This document shows, piece after piece, positions 1 to 6,150 of a stretch of DNA of 6,388 nucleotides. Each line of letters starts with the position of its first letter. The stretch's first letter is position 1. Made by a program: the position numbers and the translations under genes. Origin of the DNA: DATGZX01 sp035296965 (lineage in GTDB: Bacteria; Planctomycetota; Planctomycetia; Gemmatales; Gemmataceae); NCBI GenBank assembly GCA_035296965.1, contig DATGZX010000243.1, forward strand, positions 1 to 6,388, written 5' to 3'. Below the pieces are notes generated by a model, which did not search any database, was not told the origin of the DNA, and worked only from the letters and a program-made list of their open reading frames with translations.

Positions 1-326
1 GAAAGAGTGAGTGCAGCCTCACTCGTGATGCTGTTGACCGCATCGGAACTGCTGGTGTTGTGGGTGACCGTGATGTTGGAATAGTTGATGACCGCATCGT
101 CAGTCGCGCCAGGAACCTGGCCAGTGCTCCAGTTGCCGGGAGTGTCCCAGTCGCCGCCTGCGGGATTAATCCAGTTGACGACTGAGAGCAAGGTTCTGTC
201 CTCCAGATGCTCCAGCAGCAACGGACGACCGCTTTTTCTTTGGCTACGCTTGCGCCCAGCAAGATCTCTTGCCTGAGATCGACTCGAACCTGATTTCCGG
301 GAATGGAAGAATGACAACATCGCCAT
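1..326 (-). CDS. N-terminus of a large secreted beta-strand-rich protein with LEPR-XLL type motif (partial, runs off left edge)
   Basis: The minus-strand frame is open from ATG at 326 to the window edge, giving 108 codons with no stop. Residues 1-40 are a basic leader rich in R, K and S. Residues 41-48 read LEDRTLLS, a clear match to the LEPR-XLL type motif found near the N-terminus of large planctomycete surface proteins, preceded by GRPLLLEH. Next comes a segment with GGDWDTPGNWSTGQVPG followed by DDAVINYSNITVTHN, the W-D-x-P-x-N-W pattern typical of beta-solenoid or autotransporter-like repeat proteins. A GGAG at 337-340 lies 10 nt before this ATG; a second ATG at 320 is less well spaced. 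The protein is probably exported and surface-associated. No classical hydrophobic signal peptide is visible, which is usual for this motif class. The rest of the gene lies outside, so its function is unknown. Family type is fairly sure, specific role is not. Confidence 0.82.
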   Translation of the reverse strand, partial: MAMLSFFHSRKSGSSRSQARDLAGRKRSQRKSGRPLLLEHLEDRTLLSVVNWINPAGGDWDTPGNWSTGQVPGATDDAVINYSNITVTHNTSSSDAVNSITSEAALTL

Positions 327-739
327 TGCTCTGGATCTCCACCAAGGAAGCGGTCCGCGTTACAATTAGAAGGACATCCTTCCGGGCGCGCAAACCAGGC
401 GCTCGGGTGATGCCGGGCCGCTAAGGAGTGTGGTTGGCGGCTACAACTCACCGGCCATTTCGTCGAAATTTCCCGAGGGAGTTCCTGTCGGTCGAAACGA
501 ACCACTCCAGTCAAACCTTCCATTGGATCTCGATTGCGGATGCAGGTATCGCACGCTGGCGATCCATCGAAACTGTTGCCCGGAACCACGCACTGGAGGT
601 TTTCGGCAGCATTTGAGGCAGCAACAGCCACGAATGATCTAATAACGAGAATGCGCGGAGTGTGACAGGAAACTCATGCCTGCCGAATCCGCAGCGCGAC
701 GGATGTCTGCCAAGGAGAAGAAGGCAACAACAAACAGCC
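327..739. other. Non-coding spacer between two minus-strand genes
   Basis: No convincing gene was found on either strand. Short open frames here lack family signatures, and at least one reads straight through the terminator hairpin at 740-773. Apart from the palindrome at 369-382, the only structure noted is ATTTCG-T-CGAAAT at 457-469. No tRNA, CRISPR or insertion-sequence ends were seen. Confidence 0.6.
361..382 (-). promoter_or_regulatory. Possible promoter/operator of the left secreted-protein gene
   Basis: A perfect 14-bp palindrome, GAAGGA-CA-TCCTTC, lies at 369-382, about 43 nt upstream of the ATG at 326. Immediately downstream on the minus strand is TAATTG (363-368), a 4/6 match to a -10 hexamer, which would give a leader of about 30 nt. 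No convincing -35 is visible. The palindrome could be an operator. This is pattern matching only. Confidence 0.25.
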
Positions 740-773
740 GGGGCGCGGTGGGTGGCAACACCCACCGCGCCCC
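740..773 (-). terminator. Strong hairpin, intrinsic terminator of the sigma-factor gene (possibly bidirectional)
   Basis: The left arm (740-754, GGGGCGCGGTGGGTG) and right arm (759-773) are perfect reverse complements, giving a 15-bp GC-rich stem with a GCAA loop on the plus strand. It begins 14 nt past the stop codon of the minus-strand sigma gene. On the minus strand the stem is followed by a moderately T-rich tail (GGCTGTTTGTTGTTG). On the plus strand it is followed by AGCCCTTTTTG, a better U-tract, so it could also block transcription entering from the left. Confidence 0.8.
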
Positions 774-787
774 AGCCCTTTTTGTCC

Positions 788-1351
788 TCATGCGAGCAAT
801 TCACCCATTTCTTGTTTCAGGCGGCGGAGCACGCGCGACTTGGCCTGGCGAATGGCTGCTGGGGTCATCCCTAACTGTTCAGAAAGTGTCGCCGGGGGAC
901 GATCCTCGACGGCGCTGAGCCAGAAGGCTTGCCAGGTGGCTTCCTCGAACTCGCAGCGCACCTGTTCCAGGGCACGCTTGTATAGATGGCTCATTTCGAC
1001 CGTCTCTTCGTCTTCGATATTGGCAAGGGGATCGGGCACGTCTTGAAGATAGCGCCAGGCATCGGAGCCTCCCTCCGCCTGCGGGCGGCCCTGGTTGCGG
1101 CGGAAATGCAAGCGCACCTGGTTGCGGGTAATGCTCCGCAGCCAACCTCGAAAGGTGTCGCCTGGCTGGTCGTGGTGGAACGAATCCAGATTAGCCCCTG
1201 CCGCCGCAAAGATCTCCTGGGCCACATCTTCCGCATCGGGGCCTTGCAGGCCCCCGCGGGAGCACCAGAAACGCACAAGCGGCTGGTAAAGCTCGATCAG
1301 GCGCCCCCAGGCGTCGGGGTCGCGCGTTCGGATCCGCTCAAGTAAGCTCAG
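788..1351 (-). CDS. ECF-type RNA polymerase sigma factor (start codon uncertain)
   Basis: This is a sigma-70 family factor of the extracytoplasmic function class, which would direct RNA polymerase to a target regulon. Numbered from a CTG at 1351 it has 187 residues. Region 2 includes SLLERIRTRDPDAWGRLIEL (2-21), the core-binding motif DAEDVAQEIF (39-48), and GWLRSITRNQVRLHFRR (from 69), the -10 recognition helix. Region 4 starts near 119, with a helix-turn-helix around 155-178 (TLSEQLGMTPAAIRQAKSRV). The TGA stop is at 788-790. The first standard in-frame start is GTG at 1276, which would give 162 aa but remove helix 2.1, although sigma-like sequence clearly continues upstream. CTG at 1351 is the best-placed candidate; a -1 frameshift or a missing C in the CCCC run at 1351-1354 are alternatives. 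It is divergent from the kinase, and no separate anti-sigma gene is seen. The family call is secure and the start is not. Confidence 0.88.
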   Translation of the reverse strand: MSLLERIRTRDPDAWGRLIELYQPLVRFWCSRGGLQGPDAEDVAQEIFAAAGANLDSFHHDQPGDTFRGWLRSITRNQVRLHFRRNQGRPQAEGGSDAWRYLQDVPDPLANIEDEETVEMSHLYKRALEQVRCEFEEATWQAFWLSAVEDRPPATLSEQLGMTPAAIRQAKSRVLRRLKQEMGELLA

Positions 1352-1386
1352 GGGTGTCGTGTGAACGGCACTAACTCCTTTATCAT
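1348..1386 (-). other. Twelve-codon open frame overlapping the start of the sigma gene
   Basis: An ATG at 1386 opens a 12-codon frame (MIKELVPFTRHP) that ends in TGA at 1350-1348 and overlaps a sigma-frame CTG as C-TGA. A strong ribosome-binding-like AAAGGAG (1375-1381) lies inside it, but the nearest start after it (GTG at 1371, spacing 3) is also in this frame, not the sigma frame. It could be a leader for coupled initiation, the real N-terminus joined to the sigma frame by a frameshift, or the result of a one-base sequence error. Confidence 0.4.
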
Positions 1387-1424
1387 TGTGCAGATGAGGT
1401 AAGAGTGCGGTCGTTGCCCCTCTT

Positions 1425-1451
1425 GTAGCTTCAGCTGACAGCTTGAGCTAC
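1425..1451. promoter_or_regulatory. 27-bp near-palindromic dyad with four AGCT units in the divergent spacer
   Basis: The element reads GTAGCT-tc-AGCTG-a-CAGCT-tg-AGCTAC, centred on 1438. Eleven of 13 paired positions are complementary; only the two-base spacers in each arm and the centre base break the symmetry. AGCT occurs at 1427, 1433, 1440 and 1446. It lies between the sigma gene and the kinase promoter candidate, just upstream of the latter, so it is well placed as an operator for one or both genes. No gene converges here, so a terminator role is unlikely. The binding protein is unknown. Confidence 0.45.
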
Positions 1452-1459
1452 TCCGAATG

Positions 1460-1488
1460 GTGTCACACACCGCACAATCTACTATAGT
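1460..1488 (+). promoter_or_regulatory. Candidate housekeeping-type promoter of the kinase gene
   Basis: GTGTCA (1460-1465, 4/6 match to TTGACA) and TATAGT (1483-1488, 5/6 match to TATAAT) are separated by 17 nt. The predicted transcript starts near 1495, leaving a leader of roughly 90 nt before the ATG at 1583. The -10 sits in the octamer ACTATAGT (1481-1488), which is its own reverse complement and could also serve the minus strand, although the matching minus-strand -35 is poor. Confidence 0.35.
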
Positions 1489-1570
1489 GGGTAAACGGAG
1501 GTTCCGGCAGTTCCCCTGAGCCTCTCCGAATGCTTGAATAGGCTAACAGAGTCGATGCTGTGGGTTGTCC

Positions 1571-1574
1571 GAGG
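1571..1574 (+). promoter_or_regulatory. Ribosome-binding site that favours the kinase start at 1583
   Basis: GAGG at 1571-1574 lies 8 nt before ATG 1583 and 5 nt before GTG 1580. The longer in-frame TTG at 1565 has no purine-rich site at a useful distance, and TAA at 1544 closes the frame upstream. ATG 1583 is therefore preferred, shortening the longest possible frame by six codons. Confidence 0.6.
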
Positions 1575-1582
1575 TCTGTGTG

Positions 1583-4500
1583 ATGGGCGATGTCGGTTGC
1601 GTCAGTGAGGCAGAATTGCGCGCTTTGGTGGTCGGCGAATTGCCGGAGCGGGTTGCGCGCCTTATCACCGTCCACCTCGAAGGCTGCCCCGACTGCGAGG
1701 CGACCGCCCGGCGACTGGATAGTCTTGCCGACCCGTTCCTCAATTCCCTGCGCGAGGCGGTTCATCTTTCCTCCATGTCGTCCGGGCGGATTGAGACAGG
1801 TCGGCCTGGGACGAGTTCGGCTACAAGCGCGATCGTTCTGCCGGAAGCCGAAAATAGCCGGGATACGTTCCCCGACTTTGCGAGTGCAAGGCAAAAGTTG
1901 GATGACCCGCTCCCGCGAGGGCTGCCCGGCTACGAGATTCATGGAGAGCTGGGTCGTGGCGGCATGGGTGTGGTTTACCGGGCTCGCCAGCTCCGGCTGG
2001 AGCGCGTAGTCGCTCTGAAGATGCTCTTGTATGGGGCGCACACCTCGACGGAGCGGCGCGTGCGCTTTCAGGCCGAGGCGGACGCCATCGCACGTCTCCA
2101 CCATCCCAATATCGTGCAGGTCTACGACGTCGGCGAGCACGAAGGGGTGCCATTCCTCGTCCTGGAATACATGAGGGGCGGCAGCCTGGAGAAAAGGCTT
2201 TCAGGCAAACCGTTGACTCCCCGGCAGGCCGCTGAGCTGATCGAGACGTTGGCCTGGGCCGTCGATCATGCTCACGGCCACGGCATCATTCATCGGGACC
2301 TCAAACCTGCCAACATCTTGATTAGTGGCGAGGGGCGAGGGGCGAAGGGCGAGAGAGATGAGGCAGAGAACTTGAGGCTCGCCAGCTTCATTCCCAAGAT
2401 CTCGGACTTCGGGTTGGCCAAGCAGGAGCGTGCCGAGCTGACCTCCGTGGGGGACGTCCTGGGAACTCCCTCGTACATGGCCCCGGAACAGGCGACGGGA
2501 GCAGTGGGCGCGATCGGCCCAGCAGCCGACATTTACGCTCTTGGCGCGATCCTGTACGAGCTGCTGACGCGCCGGCCTCCGTTCGTGTCGGCGAGCGTTC
2601 TGGAAACGCTCGAACAGGTGCGGACGCGCGAGCCAATTGCCCCGGGAAAGCTCACAACCGGCATGCCGCACGACCTGGAGACGATCTGCCTCAAATGCCT
2701 GGAGAAGGAGGCCGGCAAGCGCTACGCCGGCGCGCGGGCGCTCGCCGAGGATTTGCGGCGCTATTTGGACGGTCGGCCCGTGCTGGCCAGGCCCATAGGG
2801 GCCTTGGGGCGTACCTGGCGTTGGGCGCGACGCAACCCTGGCTGGGCCGCGATGATCGCGAGCCTGGCGGGGCTGCTCCTGATAAGCGCCGTGGGTGGGA
2901 CTGCCCTCTCGCTGTGGGCTTTGCGCGCCGAAGGCCAGACTCGGGAAAAACTCTTCGAGTCCAGGGTCTCGGAGGCGCGAGCCCTCAGCCTGAGCCGTCG
3001 TCCCGGCCAGCGCTTCGGTAGTCTCGCGCTGCTCGATGAGGCTGGACAATTAGCGAAGATGCTACGGTTGCCAGGGGAGAGGCTCGACGAGGTGCGCAAT
3101 GGCGCCCTGGCCGCACTCGCCATGCCCGACCTGTATCCCGAGAAAACTTGGCCTGGTTTTCCAGAAGGATCCACCTATGTGGACATCGACGACGGCCTGG
3201 CAATCTATGCACGCACCGATCGCAACGGTTGTTGCACTCTGCGGCGGGTGGCAGATGATCGCGAGATATTATCTCTCCAGGATTCGACCGAGGCTGGTCA
3301 GGAAAACTGGCCGTTCCTCAGCCGGGACGCTCGTTTCCTGGCCGTTCGTCAGGCTAACGGCAGGCTGCAAGTTTGGCAGATCGATCTGGACCGGCCCAGG
3401 AAGCTATTGACCGCAGAGGAGGTTGTCTGGGTCGATTTTCATCCCAGGCTAGCGCAAGTTGCCGTCGCCCACGGAAACGGTGCGATCGATCTTCATGATT
3501 TGAGTTCTGGCGAAAAAACTAGCCTCCCTCCCGATGAACTTTCGCACGACGTGTCGATCGCCTTGCACCCGAGCGAGCCTCTGGTCGCGGTTGCATCTTA
3601 TCTCGCCAGGGTGGTCAAGATTCGCGATTTCCGAACTGGTGAGGTCATCAAGTCATTGGACATGCCTTCCTCGAGCGGTTTCTCCATAGCCTGGCATCCC
3701 AAAGGCCACACACTCGGGGTCAGCGGCGGGGGCGCCATTCGCCTCTTCGACCGGGCAACGTTTGCTTGTCGACTCACATTCGCCGCAAACGGCGGAGGTG
3801 GTGAACGCCTCTACTTCAATCATGCCGGCGACCGATTGGCGACGTACGGCTGGAATTCCGCTGTCCAACTCTATGATGTTGCGTCCGGGCAAATGGTGTT
3901 CCGAGTTCCCAACGCCAGGCCGATATTCGCCTTGCGATTCGACCGCGCTGATCGCTGGCTGGCGGGTTTCATCGAAGGCAACCGCCTTGGGATCTGGCAA
4001 CTCGCCGACGGCCGGGAATATCGCACACTTGTTCGTCGGTCGGTTGCCGGGGACGGGATCTACCTGAGCGCGTCGCTCAGTCCCGACAGCAAGCTCCTGG
4101 CAGTTTCCATGGCCGATGGTGTTGGCCTGTGGGATGTGGACTCGGGGCAGGAATTGGAATTCTTGCCACTGAAGCGACCCCGTTTCGCCCATTTCGAATC
4201 GGCGCCGCATTCCGCATTGCTGATTGGGGACGAGAGCGGGACGTTCCGTTGGCCGATCCATTCCGATCCAGCCCGACCTGGCCTCGAGCTTATTGGTCCG
4301 CCTGAGGCAGTGGTTCTGCCTGCCGGTTCTCCGCCAGGCCAAAGCCGGGACGGCCGCGTGCTCGCGACCGCGTGTCGAGCCGTCGGCACTTTCGAGCCCT
4401 GGGCGGGCGGCTGGGTCCTCCATGCGGAGCACCCTGATGCACCCGTGCATATGGCCGCGGGCACCGACCTCTGGAATCTTGCCGTCAGCCCGGACGGTCG

Positions 4501-5608
4501 TTGGCTGGTGACAGGGCAACAACTCACCGGAAGGATCCAGTTGTGGGACGCAGCGACCGGCGAATTCCAGCGGACCCTCGCCGGGGAGGGCGCCTCGCCT
4601 CAGTTCAGTCCAGACGGCCATTGGCTGTCGGTGGGAGGCAAGCAGGGCCGGCTCATTGAGGTGGGAACTTGGCAGGATGGTATCAAGCTAGGCAACGCCG
4701 CCCGCTTTGCCCCGGACGGCCACATGATGGCGGTCTGGACCGATACCGCTGCCATACGCCTGGTCGAAACCGCCACAGGCCGGGAACTCGCGCGCCTGGA
4801 GGACCCCGATTTCGAAGTAGCGCATGAAGTCCTTTTCACGCCCGACGGTTCCAGGCTAATTACCGTCCATCCCAGCAAAGGGATGCATGTCTGGGACCTG
4901 CGTCTCCTGCGCGAGGAGCTGGCGCAGCGTGGGCTGGACTGGGATGCCCCGCCGCCTATGTCGGCGCTGCCTCGCGCAGAGTCGCCTCATGTCCAATGGG
5001 TGCGTGGTGACTATGAACGACTTCGCGACTTGCAAGAGGCGGCGAACTACGACCTCGCCGTGCGCGCGGCCCCCACGCTCTCACAGCGCTGGTTCTTGCG
5101 CGCAATCTATCGCCAGCGCGCCGGGCTCCATGAGCAAGCCATTGCGGATTTCCGCAAGGCGCTGGAGCTTCGGCCGAATGATCCGATGCTATGCAACGAA
5201 CTGGCCTGGCTTCTTTGCACGGGCCCCGAGAATACCCGCAATCCCAGTGATGCGGTCAAGCTGGCCGCGAATGCGACAACGCGCCAACCTGGGGAATGGA
5301 GTTTTCACAATACCCTGGGCATCGCACTCTACCGCGCGGGCCGGCTGACGGAGGCAATGAACGAACTGAAGATCAGCCTCAAAGGCAGCGCAGGTCACAC
5401 CGATGGGTTCGACCTCTACTTCCTGGCCATGGCCTGTTTCCGCCAGGGCAACCTGGACGCAGCGCAAAGTTATTTTTCCCGGGCCGTTGCCTGGCAGCGG
5501 GAGCATTCCAACTTGCCCGCCGGGCAGATCCGGGAACTCGACGCGTTCGGTGCCGAGGCCGCGAGGACGCTCGGCTTGCCTGAGAAGCCCGTGCGGCCCA
5601 AGCCGTGA
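1583..5608 (+). CDS. Membrane-anchored Ser/Thr protein kinase with zinc-finger head, WD40-like repeats and TPR tail
   Basis: The protein has 1341 residues. C6 and H31-x3-C35-x2-C38 form an anti-sigma-like zinc motif. A Hanks-type kinase domain follows (about 117-395): glycine loop GRGGMG (124-129), ATP-anchoring K146, alpha-C E165, HRDLKPAN (237-244), DFG (275-277) and APE (300-302). All catalytic residues are intact, so activity is expected. About 421-447 is a single hydrophobic membrane segment. About 448-520 is a helical linker with SRRPGQRF, common in planctomycete kinase-WD40 proteins. About 520-1110 carries roughly 13 degenerate WD40-like strands (VWQID, LYDVASG, LWDVDSG, LWDAATG, VWDLRLL), enough for two seven-bladed propellers. 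TPR-like helices follow at about 1170-1305 (FRKALELRPND, LGIALYRAGRLTEA, FRQGNLDAAQSYF). Known topology places the kinase in the cytoplasm and the propeller/TPR part outside. The oddity is an insertion of about 20 residues (249-269) between HRD and DFG. Targets are unknown; the divergent sigma factor is the obvious candidate. Confidence 0.93.
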   Translation: MGDVGCVSEAELRALVVGELPERVARLITVHLEGCPDCEATARRLDSLADPFLNSLREAVHLSSMSSGRIETGRPGTSSATSAIVLPEAENSRDTFPDFASARQKLDDPLPRGLPGYEIHGELGRGGMGVVYRARQLRLERVVALKMLLYGAHTSTERRVRFQAEADAIARLHHPNIVQVYDVGEHEGVPFLVLEYMRGGSLEKRLSGKPLTPRQAAELIETLAWAVDHAHGHGIIHRDLKPANILISGEGRGAKGERDEAENLRLASFIPKISDFGLAKQERAELTSVGDVLGTPSYMAPEQATGAVGAIGPAADIYALGAILYELLTRRPPFVSASVLETLEQVRTREPIAPGKLTTGMPHDLETICLKCLEKEAGKRYAGARALAEDLRRYLDGRPVLARPIGALGRTWRWARRNPGWAAMIASLAGLLLISAVGGTALSLWALRAEGQTREKLFESRVSEARALSLSRRPGQRFGSLALLDEAGQLAKMLRLPGERLDEVRNGALAALAMPDLYPEKTWPGFPEGSTYVDIDDGLAIYARTDRNGCCTLRRVADDREILSLQDSTEAGQENWPFLSRDARFLAVRQANGRLQVWQIDLDRPRKLLTAEEVVWVDFHPRLAQVAVAHGNGAIDLHDLSSGEKTSLPPDELSHDVSIALHPSEPLVAVASYLARVVKIRDFRTGEVIKSLDMPSSSGFSIAWHPKGHTLGVSGGGAIRLFDRATFACRLTFAANGGGGERLYFNHAGDRLATYGWNSAVQLYDVASGQMVFRVPNARPIFALRFDRADRWLAGFIEGNRLGIWQLADGREYRTLVRRSVAGDGIYLSASLSPDSKLLAVSMADGVGLWDVDSGQELEFLPLKRPRFAHFESAPHSALLIGDESGTFRWPIHSDPARPGLELIGPPEAVVLPAGSPPGQSRDGRVLATACRAVGTFEPWAGGWVLHAEHPDAPVHMAAGTDLWNLAVSPDGRWLVTGQQLTGRIQLWDAATGEFQRTLAGEGASPQFSPDGHWLSVGGKQGRLIEVGTWQDGIKLGNAARFAPDGHMMAVWTDTAAIRLVETATGRELARLEDPDFEVAHEVLFTPDGSRLITVHPSKGMHVWDLRLLREELAQRGLDWDAPPPMSALPRAESPHVQWVRGDYERLRDLQEAANYDLAVRAAPTLSQRWFLRAIYRQRAGLHEQAIADFRKALELRPNDPMLCNELAWLLCTGPENTRNPSDAVKLAANATTRQPGEWSFHNTLGIALYRAGRLTEAMNELKISLKGSAGHTDGFDLYFLAMACFRQGNLDAAQSYFSRAVAWQREHSNLPAGQIRELDAFGAEAARTLGLPEKPVRPKP
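2326..2384 (+). other. Probable small in-frame insertion between catalytic loop and DFG of the kinase
   Basis: Standard kinases of this family pass from PANILI to PKISDFGLAK through two to four residues; here about 20 extra residues intervene. The extra DNA is bounded by a 7-bp inverted repeat, TGGCGAG at 2326-2332 and CTCGCCA at 2378-2384, and begins with the heptamer array. Its length of about 60 bp matches the extra residues. It falls in a surface loop where insertions are tolerated. A small mobile repeat is one explanation; local repeat growth is another. Confidence 0.4.
2327..2354 (+). repeat. Four tandem copies of a 7-bp repeat (GGCGAGG) inside the kinase domain
   Basis: Units at 2327-2333 and 2334-2340 are identical (GGCGAGG). 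Units at 2341-2347 (GGCGAAG) and 2348-2354 (GGCGAGA) each differ by one base. Because seven is not a multiple of three, gain or loss of one unit would shift the frame before the DFG motif and abolish the rest of the protein. The encoded stretch is GEGRGAKGER. Confidence 0.8.
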
Positions 5609-6150
5609 ATCCGCGCACCTTTGTGCAGATGTTGCGAAGGCTGTCGGTGTGTTCGGAGCCGCGTTTGGCTTTCCATCTGTGCCCGCCTCGGCCCTTTGTT
5701 GCCGTTCAGCGAGTACCTTGGATCATTCAGATCCTTGAGCTTCTCAGCAGCGCGCAGGGGCATGCTGATCGCAACTGCATCGGATTGGCCATGCTGGCAG
5801 CGAGAATTCATTTTAGGCGAGGTGTCCCTTTCGGCCGACGTTGTAGGTCCGCCTCTGCCATCTTCTGACGATGGGGCAAGGCGGTTTGAAGTGCACCTCT
5901 TGAGCCTTCGAGCAGCTTAAGTACGCCTTGACCGTAGCAGCCGTCGCACACTCTTCGCCAGTTCAGGGGATATCCTCACAGATGCGGATACCAGCGGGTC
6001 GAACAAGGAATATGTCACCACGATCTAGAAGAATCTGCGGTATTCAGAAGTCTCTGAAAAGCCTTACCTCAACTTGGGAGCGAAGAGAGTGCCGTGCCCA
6101 AATGAGATGAACCGGAATCTACCGACGGCGTACACGGGTCCAGCCAACGA
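5609..6150. other. Intergenic region with no recognisable gene
   Basis: The region separates the end of the plus-strand kinase from the end of a minus-strand gene. Open frames on both strands are short and resemble no known family. Only weak dyads were seen: GGATC-ATTCA-GATCC at 5720-5734 and the palindrome GGATATCC near 5968-5976. Neither is followed by a T-run, so no convincing terminator was found for either converging gene. Confidence 0.55.

Noticed and set aside
457..469. Short palindrome ATTTCG-T-CGAAAT
   Set aside because: It is far from any gene start (about 130 nt) and short enough to arise by chance; noted in the spacer entry only.
511..804. Minus-strand open frame of 97 codons
   Set aside because: It runs through the terminator hairpin at 740-773, overlaps the end of the sigma gene and shows no family features.
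986..1345. Plus-strand open frame of 119 codons
   Set aside because: It is antisense to the sigma factor, which has clear region 2 and region 4 motifs.
1463..2140. Minus-strand open frame of 225 codons spanning the kinase start
   Set aside because: It covers the proposed promoter and the first part of the kinase antisense, and has no domain signature.
2201..3049. Minus-strand open frame of 282 codons
   Set aside because: It is antisense to the kinase domain, whose catalytic motifs are unambiguous; its own translation is low in complexity and shows no family signature.
3653..4621. Long minus-strand open frame (322 codons) inside the kinase gene
   Set aside because: It lies wholly opposite the WD40-coding part, has no recognisable domain, and such antisense frames are common in high-GC genes.
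5928..6110. Plus-strand 60-codon open frame in the right spacer
   Set aside because: Arginine/serine-rich translation with no recognisable motif and no clear ribosome-binding site; probably chance.
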